Shown: piece after piece, positions 43,621 to 56,174 of the stretch
How the letters are laid out: each line of letters starts with the position of its first letter
How positions within the stretch are numbered: the first letter of the stretch is position 1
Assembly (NCBI GenBank): GCA_043228905.1
Contig: JBHGNT010000007.1
Coordinates: forward strand, 17,794,001 to 17,858,000
Length of the DNA stretch: 64,000 bases
Direction: 5' to 3'
From: Azolla caroliniana
Taxonomy: Eukaryota; Polypodiophyta
Translations under genes and position numbers: made by a program
The notes under the pieces: generated by a model
Database searches by the model: none
The model's input: the letters and a program-made list of their open reading frames with translations, nothing else
Told to the model about the DNA's origin: nothing

Positions 43621-45237
43621 TGTTGAGCGGCAAGCTCAATTGGAGCCGGATCGGCTGGATCAAGGTTGTTAGGTACATTAGGTACGGTACGGATACCATA
43701 CGTATTTAACGTATTAATACCCGTATAGTACCTCCCAATTTAAAAATACGTTAAATACGTTTTCTTAATATGTTAAATACTTATAAAATACGTAAAATAC
43801 GTATTTTACGTATAGTACGTTAAATACTTCTAGAATTTGAAAATTATTTACCTTTCTAAAAGAAATCTATAATATTGTAAAAAACATCTATGTTTACACA
43901 ATTTTGTGATATACAATATAGTTCTACATCCTAAAATGCATATAAGACATTTGAACATTTTACATCCTAAAATACTTGTAGTAATATGGATGTCGACATT
44001 CCCTTATTCTATAAATCAGTGTAAGTGTGTATCAAATTGTAATTATTTACAATTATGCCTTCATAGATTGAGGAATCGTTTACGATTATCACGCTCATGA
44101 TAGGTTTCTCTTTTCTTCGTCTTCTTCATCTTCTATCTTTTGCGATTATCACACTCAAGACAGGTTTATGTCTTCTTTTCTCCCTTCTTCTTCTTCTTCT
44201 TCTTCACCTTCTTCATCGTCATCTCTTCTACTCTTCTTTCTTCCTTCCTTTGGCTTCTTTTTCACTAAAATCTTTTTTTTCTTTTGCTTTTTGTTAGGGT
44301 TTTACTTACATTTTCTTTATAAGTACGTATTATACCTGTTTTTTTATAAAAACATTAAATACCATATTGGACAAACGTATATGATATTTGACTGAACAAC
44401 ATTGAGGTATAGTACGTACTATACAAATGATGAGGTACTATACGTATTTAAACGTTAAATACGGGTATGTAAACAACCATGGGCTGGATAAGCCTGAGCC
44501 GGTGAGCACCCGGTGAGCAAAAGAGCCGGTGAGTTGGGGAGCCGGTTAGCCGGATCCATCAATAACCGGAAGCCTAGTAGCAGCTAGACTACTAGGGAGT
44601 TATTACTCTCGTAGTTAGTGTCAGACGCTCGAGTGAGCATTGAAGTACACCATACTTTTGTCAGTCTGTATGGACTTGTATAAAAGTGTTCGCTAAACAC
44701 ATACGATGTACAGAGCATTGAGATAATTTTTGGAATAGAGATTCTTGCTCTCTCTGTCTCTCCCGTGTACTGTTAAGCTCTCCATTAAACCTGTTCTCTG
44801 TTTTTTGTTTCTTATTGCTTCCACACGCTATTTGTTTTTACATGGTATCAGAGCTTGTTGAGCGGCAAGCTCAATTGGAGTCGGATCGGCTGGATAAGCC
44901 TGAGCCGGTGAGCCGGTGAGCCGGTGAGTTGGGGAGCCGGTTAGCTGGATCCATCAGTAACCGGAAGCCTAGTAGCAGTTAGACTACTAGGGAGTTATTA
45001 CTCTCGTAGTTAGTGTCAGACGCTCGAGTGAGCATTGAAGTACACCGTACTTCTGTCAGTCCGTATGGACTTGTATAAAAGTGTTCACTGAACACATACG
45101 ATGTACAAAGCGTTGAGATAATTTTTGGACTAGAGATTCTTGCTCTCTCTGTCTCTCCCGCGTACTATTAAGCTCTCCATTAAACTTGTTCTCTGTTTTT
45201 TGTTTCTTATTGCTTCCGCACGCTATTTGTTTTTATA
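43621..45237 (+). mobile_element. Element D: two copia-type LTRs separated by 13 bases
   Basis: LTR 1 (43621-44842) and LTR 2 (44856-45237, 382 bp) both begin TGTTGAGCGGCAAGCTC. They are separated only by TGGTATCAGAGCT, the initiator-Met PBS plus one base. They are homologous to the LTRs of element E. LTR 1 carries an 821-bp hAT-like insertion. Flanks GCATC and CCATC are a 5-bp duplication with one mismatch. The interior, including all genes and the PPT, is gone. LTR 2 ends TATA instead of CACA. Confidence 0.85.
43661..44481. mobile_element. hAT-like non-autonomous DNA element in LTR 1 of element D
   Basis: Flanked by GGCTGGAT on both sides (43653-43660 and 44482-44489), an 8-bp duplication. 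Ends CAAGGTTGTT and AACAACCATG are inverted with one mismatch. The interior is very AT-rich with repeated TACGTATTTAACG-like motifs near both ends. No transposase frame is present. Confidence 0.8.
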
Positions 45238-46284
45238 CCATCTAACAATGACAATAGATGCATGCGTTCGGTCGAGCTGATTGTTGTAGCCACTGGCCAA
45301 CTGGTAATGCTCTATGTATTACTAGCCATTGGAAGACATTTATTTTCATATCTTGCTTCCTTTTCCATAATTTTCTCCAAAACTTTGCTAGGAATTCAGA
45401 TGTGATCCCTTGATGGGTTCAAAATTAACTAGCTCGTGGTGTAGTCCTACGTTGAGCTGCCAAAATGTGTCGTCCAATCATAACTGAGTACTGAAAAAAA
45501 CCACACCTTTTTTCCGCACGATCAAATGGATCTTTCCACCAAAATTCTCTCGGATCCATTTGCAACCTTATCAAAGGTTTCTTTTAAAAAGTTCTCAGTT
45601 TCCAATGCTCCTTGATTGCATCAACTTGTGGGTTGATGATCCACTTAGATCCGTCATAAGCAAGGATCATTATTTTAGAGAATGTAGCATATTGCAAGAT
45701 CTCTGGTTGTATCGTTGCTCTACATATACTACCATCTTCCTCCACATCATAGTCTTGACATCGTCCGCAAGACAAATGTCCCCTTACCCCCACTAGCACT
45801 TGAAGCCTCACAAATGCCCCTTCCCACTTGGGAGGATTAAAGGACCATATCGTAGAGGCTGAGTGCCCCAAAACCGACTGCACCTGGTCCCCCATAATCC
45901 GCCCCCCTCTCAAGGACATCCCTGGAGGACAGACCGAGTAATGTTAAACCGAGGTCCTACTCCACCTGCCAACAACACCTGACTATAAGCGTTTCTATAA
46001 AGACAAGAAACACCCTTAATACATGCCGTGTTGAAGCCCAAGTGATGCATAGTACCTTCCAAAAAATCACAGTCAACCCTATCATACGCTTTCTCAAAAT
46101 CTAAAAGCAACACAACTAGGTTTTGTTTGTTTTTAACCGCTATCGCAGTGGCCTCCCAAAATGTAAAAACATTATCCATAATACTCCTTTCCCTCATAAA
46201 ACCATTTTGCGATACATGAATTATCTTTGGTAGTATGTCTTGTAATCGAGAACTAAGCAACTTAACAAATATTTTATAACTAGT
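45238..46284 (-). pseudogene. LINE 2 RT (N-terminal part) and linker
   Basis: Minus strand: YKIFVKLLSSRLQDILPKI, LLLDFEKAYDRV and SVLQGCP, then an abrupt change at about 45935 to the post-RT linker (GDQVQSVLGHS, VGVRGHL), homologous to LINE 1 at 29844-29599. The block that should hold FADD is deleted. The zf-RVT first half (WLVIHRALPVGQWLQ) is at about 45330-45275. Confidence 0.8.
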
Positions 46285-46479
46285 CCCGGGGGTTTCACTG
46301 TCAAAACTTGTATGATAGCAAGTGAGTTCATCAAAAGGGGTTTAAATTAGTCACTGAGATACAGAATGTATATATATATAAGGGTATTAATAAATATTTT
46401 GAAAATATATTTACATAAGGGTATTATCAATTATGCTTGAAATTTTTTTTTATATAAGCCCATGAAATATTAGATATGT

Positions 46480-49065
46480 CAATGAGATAGTAAAGAATAC
46501 ATTATGCATACATATTTACCTACATTCAAAGATTACATCCATGAATATATATGTACATACATTACACCCATTTATACATGCATATTGACTAAACATAGAT
46601 ATATGTACAAATATATATTACCATATGTAAATATGTACATACACATATATACATACATTACATACTACATACATATTAGAATTAGCCATATATATTGACA
46701 TACATATATACATAATGCATACATAAAAATGACATATTACATATATACATACACATTCTTCCAAACATATTTTATATATTATATATTACACACATATATT
46801 GTTATACACAATTTATACAAATGCATATATACATTCCAACACAAAAAAATAAATTACATATTATATACATACACATACACAGACATAAATTAATACATGA
46901 GATTACTTATTACATGTACATACAAACACGTTACACATATATGCACATAAATAAATTAGATATTGCATATCATATAATCCATATTTATTACACAATATAC
47001 AAATTTACAGACATAATTTACATATATAAATTTACATATATATAATTTACATATATATAGATACATATGTATAGATATATTACATATATACATACATACA
47101 CACACATTAGATATATGTATACTTACACATACATCGGATATATACATGCATATTATGTACATATTAGAAACATACATCCATATATGAGCCATGTACATAC
47201 AAAACATGAAAAATATCCCAAAAATATACATACATAAATACATTATATATATACACATCCATACATTCGTACACGTACATACATATCACCATATACACAC
47301 ACATATAGATACACATACATTAGATATATACATATGTATTATGCACATATTAGAAAGACATCCATGCACATTGAATCATGAATATTGACATATACATATA
47401 TGCATACACATACATACATATCACCATATATATACGTACATATGCCTACAATGTTATAAGTTTTACAAACATACATCCATACACATATATACATACATTA
47501 CATACACATACATATGTTACATATGTATATTACATAGACATACATATCATCACAAACTACAATGTACATATATACATACATATTACGAACAAACATCCAC
47601 ACACACACACGTATGCATGCATGTATGCATACACATACAAACATACATACATTACATATTACACATACACACATATGTACATTCATACATGTACTTACAT
47701 ATATTCATACACACTACAATAGTACGTATATGCATACACATACATACATAAATATGCATACATACATATACACACACACGTGCACACAAACATACATTAC
47801 ATATGCATATACATATGTACATTCGTACATGGACATAAACATACATACATTAGATATACATATATACATGCATGCATGCATACATTAGATATATACATAC
47901 ATATTACAAACAAACATCCATACACACATGTATGCATATAGGCATACACATACAAACATACATACATTACATATTACATATATACACATATGTACATACA
48001 TATATTCATTCACATGTGCACATGTATAAAATACCTAAAACATCCTATTACATTCTATCATCCATTTACCTAGAAAACATCTCCAGGAATCCATTTCAAT
48101 TGGAGATGTATCTTTACAATTGTCCCTTACTTCACATCTGTATGTATTGTGTTGTATATATGTGCACGTGGATGATCGAATGTAATATTTCTATACATAT
48201 GCACATGTATAGTACACACACATATAACATGTAGATACGTACACACACATAATACGTACGCACATGCCATACATACAAATTTACAATACATACACATGCA
48301 CATATATAGAACATACACACACACACATAACACATAGATACATTATACATACTCACATGCCATACATACAATATATACAACACATGCAATTCAATACATA
48401 CATACATATACACATGCCATACATACAATATATACAACACATGCAATTCAATACATACATACATATACACATGCCATACATACAATGCATATATACAATA
48501 ATGCATTTAATACAATACAATACAATGCAATACAATATGTACATACATGCATACACACATCCATATGTAGACACAACACATACATATATATGCATGCAAT
48601 ACAATACATGTGCATATATATAGAACACATACGCACATGATATACATACAGTGCATACTTAAGCACATGTATAGAATATAAACACACACACACACATAAC
48701 ACATACATACAACCACGCAATACAAAACATACATATATATGCACATATATAGGACATACACACAAGCACATAACACATACCCTACATATTCACATGCCAT
48801 ACAATATGTACATACATACACACATGCCATACATACTGATACAATATATACAATACAATATGTACATGCATACATACATACAACACATACATATATATAC
48901 ACATGCACATATATACAACATACACACATGCCATAAATATAATACATACATATGCAATTGTATAGAGCATACACATACACACACACAAAGAACATACATA
49001 CATATCCATATGCATAAACACACACACACTTGTATAGAACATACATACATAGTACATACACAAGC
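46480..49065. repeat. Long degenerate ACATAC/ATATAC microsatellite (about 2.6 kb)
   Basis: TACATACATATATACA-like units with interspersed ACAC and AATACA runs. Numerous apparent frames on both strands (Ile/His/Thr/Tyr or Met/Tyr/Val/Cys-rich) are artefacts. Local direct repeats occur, for example CATGCCATACATACAATATA at about 48355 and 48413. Confidence 0.93.
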
Positions 49066-49180
49066 TATAACGCTCTTTTTAAAATGCTAATTGTTTTAAA
49101 AAATGGGGGAAGAAAGGGGGGGAGATTACATATGCGTTGTGTTTTAGCAAAAAAAAGTGGGGGGGGGGGGGGGAAAGAAG

Positions 49181-49230
<50 letters not shown>

Positions 49231-49264
49231 TCCTTCCCATTTCTCTCCCCACGAAAAGGAAGCT

Positions 49265-49703
49265 ATGGCTGAAGGAGGAGAAGATGTTCTTGCTGAGGTT
49301 GCTGCAGCCACATAATCAACACCTGTAGTCGGAGAGCCAATGGATATCCTAACTGGGCTACAACTTGTGCTTAAGAAGGCTCTAACACATGACAGTATTG
49401 CAAGAGGGCTACATGAGGCAACAAATGCTATTGAAAAACATGCAGCTGAGCTTTGTGTATTGGCTGAAGATTGCAACCAGCCTGATTACATGAAACTTGT
49501 ACAAGCACTTTTGTTCAGAGCATAATGTTAACTTGATCTCTGTTCCTAGTGCCCGGAAGCTCGGTGAATGGGCTGGGCTTTGCAAGATTGATTCAGCGGG
49601 GAATGCCAGGAAGGTTGTTGGTTGCTCATGTGTAGTTGTGAAGGATTATGGCGAGGAGACAGAGGGTCTCAATGTGGTCTAGGAGTATTTGAAAAGTCAG
49701 TGA
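49265..49703 (+). pseudogene. RPS12: Cytosolic 40S ribosomal protein S12 (eS12) processed pseudogene
   Basis: eS12 is a small-subunit protein of cytosolic ribosomes. The ATG at 49265 begins MAEGGEDVLAEVAAAT. The body reads [56 protein letters not shown] and [18 protein letters not shown], with a final EYLKSQ-stop, nearly the full plant length (about 145 residues). Three lesions: TAA at codon 17 (49313), one extra T in a TTTT run at about 49509-49512, and TAG at 49680-49682. No intron interrupts it, which suggests a reverse-transcribed copy. A (GA)n tract and poly-G precede it. It lies inside the TIR element. Confidence 0.9.
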
Positions 49704-52465
49704 TTTTGAGGCTGAATGGCTTTCATCGGTGGTTTAGGGTTTCCTACGTCATGCCCATGCTCTTGGTACGCATCAAAATCCGCGGGTCCCTTCGGTAGTT
49801 CCTGTTTTTCGGGTTTTTGTTTGGAGAGAACTGGACTATAGTGATGAGTTAGAGGAGGATGATGATGATGCAATGGATTCTTTTCTTCCTTTTATGAAAT
49901 ACTAGATTCCTTCTGCTTAGTTTGGTTCACTTTAATGCATATACTTAAAACTAAAAGGTTATATTTTTATGGATCTTTTGATTCCTTTTGAAACTTAACA
50001 TTAACACTCTTGTTGTTGTTTCACAATGAGATAATCTAATGTCAACCATTCATCATCAAGAGAGAGAGAGAGAGAGAGAGAGAGAAGGCTACATGAGGTG
50101 ATCGACCTCTTCAAAGTGGCCTTCGACTAGCAAACAAGGATGTGCAAGATGAGCTACAATAAGGCGGGAGTTTGTTTTCATCAGGATCTAGAACACTTTC
50201 TGAGGGTTCTTGGTTAAGTACCACATATATAATTATAAGTTTTTAACCCTGTTCGTATGTGTATTTGCATATGTATGGTTGTGTTTGTATGCATATATGA
50301 ATGCATGCACACATGCATTTGCAATATTCCCTCTCTTAATTTGTGTATTTGCTATTGTCATTTCACAAGCAAGAAGAGCTCTTTTGGTCTTGCATAGCCT
50401 CATGCGGCTTCAAGAAGTGATTGACAACAGAGGGCAGATATTCCAATGACAATCGAACAAGAGTTTGTTGTGATCTTTTGTTTGCAACTATCGTTCTGAT
50501 CTTCTTATTTTATTCGTACAACATATTAACCTTTGGTTTCATATTGTTACTATATAGGTGCTCAACTTACTGAATGAGGGTGCTCGACAAAGAAGAGGTA
50601 AAAAATGTGTTTTCATGTGTGTAGGTTTGCAAATGTCAGACTAGGTGTTCTTGAATTGAAAGCTTTGCGGATTCTACAGCTTACTTACTCTATTTCTGTT
50701 GTAGAGAGATTAATGGCTATGGCTATGGAAGAGAAGATGTTTTATAGGTTAAAAGTATGATGTGTGAGTGGTTGTATTGTAGCAACTTAGGGCTCATGTT
50801 TCTTAGAGAAAAACTCAGTGTGTTGTTTCTAACATTGCAGTAACTTTATGTAGTAAGTTCTTGCTCAAGTTAAATGTTGTGAATTATTCTTGGATATCAT
50901 ATGATATTCTTGTTATGATATATGCTCTTTTAGATATATCGTTTTGCACTTCCATGAAGCTACAATATAAGCATTGTTATATAGACATGTTATAGAAGAT
51001 GGAATGGAATGAAGATCGCCTTTAATGCTTAGTGCTTAGATGGTGATCCTTCTTTGGAATGAAGATGGTGTGAAGACACATGCTCCACACTAACATACAA
51101 ACAATTTTTTTAAAACAGAAATAAGAAAATATATTAAAAAAGTAGAAGCAAAAATTAATGTGTTGCAATTCAACTCATATATAAATAAACATGAAGTACA
51201 ATACAATACATATGTACGTAGATTGACCCATGCGTAATATACGTGGTATTCGACATCTGTAATATTTGCGATATTCAAGAATATAAAATGGCCTCAAGAA
51301 TATTATAAAACCATTCGTTTACATATACATGTACACACATACATATATGATATATATATATATCCATACATACATATATGATATATACATATCCATACAT
51401 ACATATATGATATATACATATACACACATACATATATGTGTATACACACAAATATCACTCATATATGTATATACACACATACATTAATAATTAATTAACT
51501 CACTAATATAATAATTAATTAATTCACTTAAACATTAATTGATTCACTATACATTAATTAATTTACTAATACATATCTTAATTCATCAAAAAATTAATTA
51601 ATTAATTGAAAAACATTAGTTAATTAGGGCTTAAACATTAGTTAATTAATTAATTAGGGCTTTTACTAAACTTAGCTAAACTTAGGGTTTCAATGAAAGC
51701 TTGAGTTTGTAGTAGAGAACAAGATGTAGGATTAGAATAGAGCATGAGAGGGAGTCAAGGACGCAAGTTGAAAAGAAAAAAATATTGTCAAAATTAGGAT
51801 TATGATAGAAATTAGGGTTTTTGGCCAAAACCCTAATTTCTTGGCCAAGAATAAGATGCAGAGGGAAGCGAGGGCAACATGCATAGGGAGTAGGGTGAGG
51901 CTTCCTCGCTCGTTGCTCGCTATTCGTTCACTCGCTCATAGGGAAAAAATAGTTTTTTATTTTTTATTTTTTTATAAAATATTCAAAAAAAAGAAGAAAA
52001 CGAATACATTTACATGCATTCGTATTCCTATTCGTATGAATTCGTGGAGCAGGCCCCACAAATGCAAATATGTCAATCTATGCATATATACATACATATA
52101 TTCACATGAAATACAATACATATATGTGAACATACATCCACATGCACATATGAACATACATGCACATACACACATCACACATATATACACACAACCCATA
52201 CATAAAATATATACAACGTAAGCAATACAATACAATACATATATACATACATACATACACATTTAAAATATACGTGTGTTTTCTATGTAAGGGCATTTAA
52301 AATGAGTTGTTATAAAAATATATATTAACACTAAGGGATATTTTTATTAACCCTTTTTTTATAAAAGGGTATCTAAAATAGTACAAAACATATGTATAAG
52401 GGGTTTATAAAAGATGTCGTGAACGCACGTGATACGACCTCTTTAAATATAATGAAGCCCCCGGG
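49704..52465. other. Right part of the TIR element, no certain gene
   Basis: A (GA)n run at about 50059-50084 is followed by a possibly exon-like stretch (LHEVIDLFKVAFD, QTRMCKMSYNKAG at 50090-50210; ARRALLVLHSLMRLQEVIDN at 50372-50430; LNLLNEGARQRR near 50562-50600). I cannot assign it. Microsatellite TACATATATGATATATACAT units are at 51310-51480, TTAATTAATT-rich sequence at 51480-51660, and ACATAC repeats again at 52080-52260. Confidence 0.4.
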
Positions 52466-52473
52466 TAACTAGT

Positions 52474-53160
52474 ATTCAAGTGGGTGATTGGTCTCCACTT
52501 ACGAATATCTTCTGAAACCCCTTATGTTTTAGGTATAAGATAAATAAGCCCCTCAGATAACGACATGGGCATCTCTCCACTTTCAAACATATGTTGGTAA
52601 GCATCCTTTAAGTCTTTGTTCAGTATCCCCCAATATTTCTTAAAGAATTTAGGTGTAAGTCCATTCACTCGAAGACAACTATTGTCCGATAAAGAGTGTC
52701 GCGCTTGTTCCAATTCCAATTCTGTAATAGGTGACGTCAATGAATCTTGTGTTGCTTGAGTAACCTTGGGTTGAATTTCCGCCCATACCTTCCTTCCATT
52801 TTGTCTGATATCCTCAGAAATAAGCTCTTCTAACAAAAGGGTAGCATAGAATTTCGTGGCAATTTCCTTCACAACATTCGGGTCCATTTCAAGTTCGCCA
52901 TTTTCATTCCACAGGCAACAAGTTACATCAAAGACTCTCTTGGGACCTTTAATATTAAAAAATTGGCTAGTACATCTATCCCCAATTTGTGTCCATCTTG
53001 AAGCAGAATTGTGATACCGAAATTGACTACGACATTCTTCCATATGTTCAACTTGTTTTCGAGCTTCTTCAAGATGCGAAGCTACCCATGCACACTCTGA
53101 CCGACCTTGTTGCAATCTTTGCAAAGATATCAACCTTGGCCTCATCCTTCTTTCCTTCTT
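52474..53160 (-). pseudogene. LINE 2 region between endonuclease and RT
   Basis: 52522-53145 is open on the minus strand with SRWTQIGDRCTSQFFNIKG and LEQARHSLSDNSCLRVNGLTPKFFKKYW, ending in GLIYLIPK then a stop. It continues as SEDIRKWRPITHLNTSY up to the TIR element. These are the blocks that precede RT in plant LINEs. Confidence 0.8.
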
Positions 53161-53526
53161 CTAATATTCCATATATTTAGATCTTGATTTTAACGCAAAA
53201 TATTGTGATATCTCCTTCAAAGCACAAGCCACTTTGATTGTAATGGGAACATCCATATTATCTTTGTTCCGCCAAGTATCTGTCACTTGATTATACCATC
53301 TATCGTCTAACAATACTTTTTCGGGTATCCTAAATCATATGGACTCCCTTTTTGATTGACCAAAGGTTCTCAATATAATAGGAGCACGATCAAAGAAAGT
53401 TGTTCATAGCATAATAGTGATATTTCCCCCATTTAAGACAAAGGCCTCCCCCACATAAAATGTATCCAATCTTGAAAGATTGGTTCCAGCAATTCTCCTA
53501 TCAAAACGTGAGAAACTTAAGGAATC

Positions 53527-54126
53527 CTAAGATCTATAAACATTCAGCATATGCCATGCATCCAAAATACTCAATTTCAAACACATTTGTTCCCAGACTG
53601 CTAGTTCCTCCCCATGAATTGTTGCCACACTCCCTCCTTTCCTATCCTCCGGGTCCTCAAGCATATTAAAATCCCCTGCAACACACCAATGAGACACATT
53701 CGGTAATGCATTTGTAATTTCACACCAAAAGTGTTTCCTAGCCGATGCATGATTTGACGTGTAAATATTCAAGTAACCCCAAGTTGTATGCAAATCTTGT
53801 AATACAATATATTGTGCTCTTCTTGGCACAATGATCTCTTTGCATATAATACTTGATTTCCAATGATGTGCTATTGCCATACACACCCCGCCTTGTGTAC
53901 CACTAGTGCCAATAGTCGGGGACCAAAACATCTCCCAACTACCATGTAATATAGTGCCAAAGTTCCTTATTCTTTGCTCGTTCAAATGATGTTCTTGAAA
54001 AATCATAATATCCAAGGACCCATTCGTAAGACACTTTTGCAATGCTTGCCTTACCCTACCTCTATATCTTCGGTACAAGGGGTCTCCCAAGCCCTGAACA
54101 TTCCACTTGAGGAGCCTCATTAACAA
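53527..54126 (-). pseudogene. LINE 2 endonuclease (APE type)
   Basis: The minus-strand frame opens MLMRLLKWNVQGLGD, with IFQEHHLN, GGVCMAIAHHW, YLNIYTSN and CVAGDFNMLEDPEDRKGG. These are APE-like endonuclease blocks that nick the target for reverse transcription. About 200 codons are open. It is separated from RT by further stops at 53150-53520. Confidence 0.85.
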
Positions 54127-54451
54127 TTGTTAGAGGCCCAACCAGACCCGAGCCTACGAGTCTTAGAGGATGGTTCCATGGAGATTACCCCCCCCCATCT
54201 CCCATAATCACCATTTGGCCATTAAGTATGTCACAACCTTGTTTAATGAATTGCCAATGATGATGGGCCCAAGCCTTGGCTTGGCTTTCTGGCACCTCAT
54301 CTTCATGAATATAAACATATCCAAAATCAAACAATATATCCGAAGATACATCCAATACAACATGCTTGCGGTTCATTGCATCCAAATATGGAACCATTGA
54401 ACAACTTGCATTCTCTAACCCCCTCAATATTGTTTCCCCCAATTGAGGGTT

Positions 54452-55562
54452 TTACACGTATTTGGCAAAATACAAAACCTCTCCTCTCATGGCCAACATA
54501 ACATTCGGTTGATTCCATATGTCATTTCTCTCATAACCACATAATGGAAAGGAATAACCGACAAATGGGCTTTCCACTTGTTTTTGTCTAAATAAAACAT
54601 GAACCCTTATTGCATTGGGTTCATGAACATCTTTAACACCCAAATGTTTTGTGAAATCATGCCCAAAGGGAGCTGCATTATCAAGTATTGAAAAACCACC
54701 ATTTCCGGTATCCTCCTTCAACATCCCACATGTTCTTATCGTGACCGCATTATCCAATTTTTGTGAACGTAACATTCTTTTCGAACGAAATGATCTAGAC
54801 TTGACACATCCATCATTTGGTTGGATGGTACTAGCATTTTTCTCCCTTATCTCAGTAGTGGGTGTTGGTTGTTCTTGTATATCAGTTTCTATGTCCAATG
54901 CATTGTACGCATTAGGGGTGAGGCATGTCTCTTGCATAGGCACCGTATGTGTCTTGCATCCATGCTTAGCCTTTACATTTATCCATTGATTATCTCCCAT
55001 TTCCCCTTGTGCCCGTACACCCATACAATCTGAGGCTAGTTTCTCTTGGCATTTATCTACCTCATGCCCCTCTTGTTTACAATATTTCGCCCAATTTAGC
55101 ATTTCTCCTTGGGCAATTCTTGGCTAAATGTCCCATTTGCCAACAATAGAAACATTGTCCAGGGAGTTCGGAAAACTCCACCTTTTGTTCTATAAAATCT
55201 CCTTCTTCATTTGGTAGCATTACCTTTGTAGGTAAGTTTTCGAGTGATCCTACCATGATTTGGGCTGACGGAAATTCTGACATTTTAGTTATTCGCACAA
55301 CCATATTTTCTTGGACTCTCATCACGGCTCTGATCCTCGAAGCTATTGCTCCAAGCATCGGTAAATACTCCTTGCATAATCCCGGGAAGACAATCGTTAA
55401 CGGAAATATCCGATCTCCTTTTCGTATTGCCTCCATAGGATTAAAACCTTGTTTCCAAAGCATCACAAATGCACGGGCACCTCTTACATCAAGAGGACTA
55501 CGTTCCAACATTATGCCCACTGATTCAATTGTATCGAATTCCACATGATACAATCCTACCAA
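54452..55562 (-). pseudogene. LINE 2 ORF1 (DUF4283-like, CCHC zinc knuckle)
   Basis: 55562-55077: VEFDTIESVGIMLERSP, ARAFVMLWKQGFNP and FPLTIVFPGLC, then CFYCWQMGHLAKNC, a CCHC knuckle. 55102-54452 continues with a low-complexity part in another frame. ORF1 of plant LINEs is a nucleic-acid-binding coat of the RNA particle. A 25-base overlap of frames suggests one frameshift or a stop near 55090. Confidence 0.78.
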
Positions 55563-55860
55563 TTAATCCACGCATAGAGGCTTGTAATAAATCTTTGCAC
55601 TCACCTCTATTCGGCCAAGCTCCCACCACTCTACAGATCACGGAGAGTTGAGTTAGTCGTTGAACCTCTTATTTGAATTCAGCCTTTTCTTCTGTAGAGA
55701 ATATGATCAGTAGAGGCAGCTCCTCAGATTCTATTGGCGGGAATGCTTCTTTAGAGTTCCCCTGTTGTGTCGTTGAGGCGGCTCTCTGCTGCGCTCTCTC
55801 TCTTCCCTGTTCCTCCATCGTTCGTTTCCGTGTGTCATTTTTATATACAATCTTCTTTTT

Positions 55861-56174
55861 AAAAAAATAGTTTAATAGTATCGTTTAGGGTTCTTCATTC
55901 TGATATACAAATTTACTCAAGTGAACCGTGTACAAGTTAAAATAGTTTGCATAATTCTAAGAAAAAGCAATAGCATGAAATCAGGAATCTTGAACCAACA
56001 CTTCAAATTACACAGTAGATAAGTTACTCAAAACAAGCAATTTTATTCCTCATTGATTAATCTGTCATCAAATTACATATTTATAATGCACCATTGGTAA
56101 TGTCTACAAATCGCCTATAAACAACCAAGCTCTTGTTGGTAAGGGGAACTTCTCTACATATATTATCTGCATTA
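55861..56174. other. Unassigned AT-rich gap
   Basis: Between the 5' end of LINE 2 and the RT fragment of copia element F. It may hold the 3' part or LTR of F, but I recognise no end. Confidence 0.4.

Larger units (their letters stand above)
46285..52465. mobile_element. TIR DNA element carrying an eS12 pseudogene and microsatellite
   Basis: Inserted in the LINE 2 RT with an 8-bp duplication TAACTAGT (46277-46284 and 52466-52473). Ends are CCCGGGGGTTTCA at the left and, reverse-complemented, CCCGGGGGCTTCA at the right, 12 of 13 matching. The 6,181-bp interior has no transposase that I can see. It holds ACATAC-type microsatellite, a ribosomal protein S12 pseudogene and AT-rich sequence. It is a gene-carrying non-autonomous DNA transposon. 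The superfamily is unassigned: 8 bp suggests hAT, but the tips are atypical. Confidence 0.75.
42904..55860 (-). mobile_element. LINE 2: non-LTR retrotransposon, split by two insertions
   Basis: Minus-strand order is ORF1 (55562-54452), endonuclease (54126-53527), linker (53145-52522), RT (52500-52474 joined to 46284-45935), linker (45919-45584), zf-RVT (about 45370-45238 joined to 43620-43500) and C-terminal part (43527-43252). The left edge has a T-rich run (42905-42920) that could be the poly-A tail. A TIR element (46285-52465) splits the RT block LNTSYKIF. Element D (43621-45237) splits the zinc motif. Part of RT including the expected FADD is missing near 45930. It is a dead copy of the same lineage as LINE 1. 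The 5' boundary is approximate. Confidence 0.85.

Noticed and set aside
46500-49065. Many overlapping reading frames rich in Tyr, His, Ile, Cys or Met
   Set aside because: They are translations of ACATAC and ATGTAT microsatellite on both strands with no domain or codon signal.
50064-50620. Possible captured exons (ARRALLVLHSLMRLQ; LNLLNEGARQRR) resembling IQD or kinesin pieces
   Set aside because: Matches are too short and no exon structure can be confirmed by reading. Noted in the region entry only.
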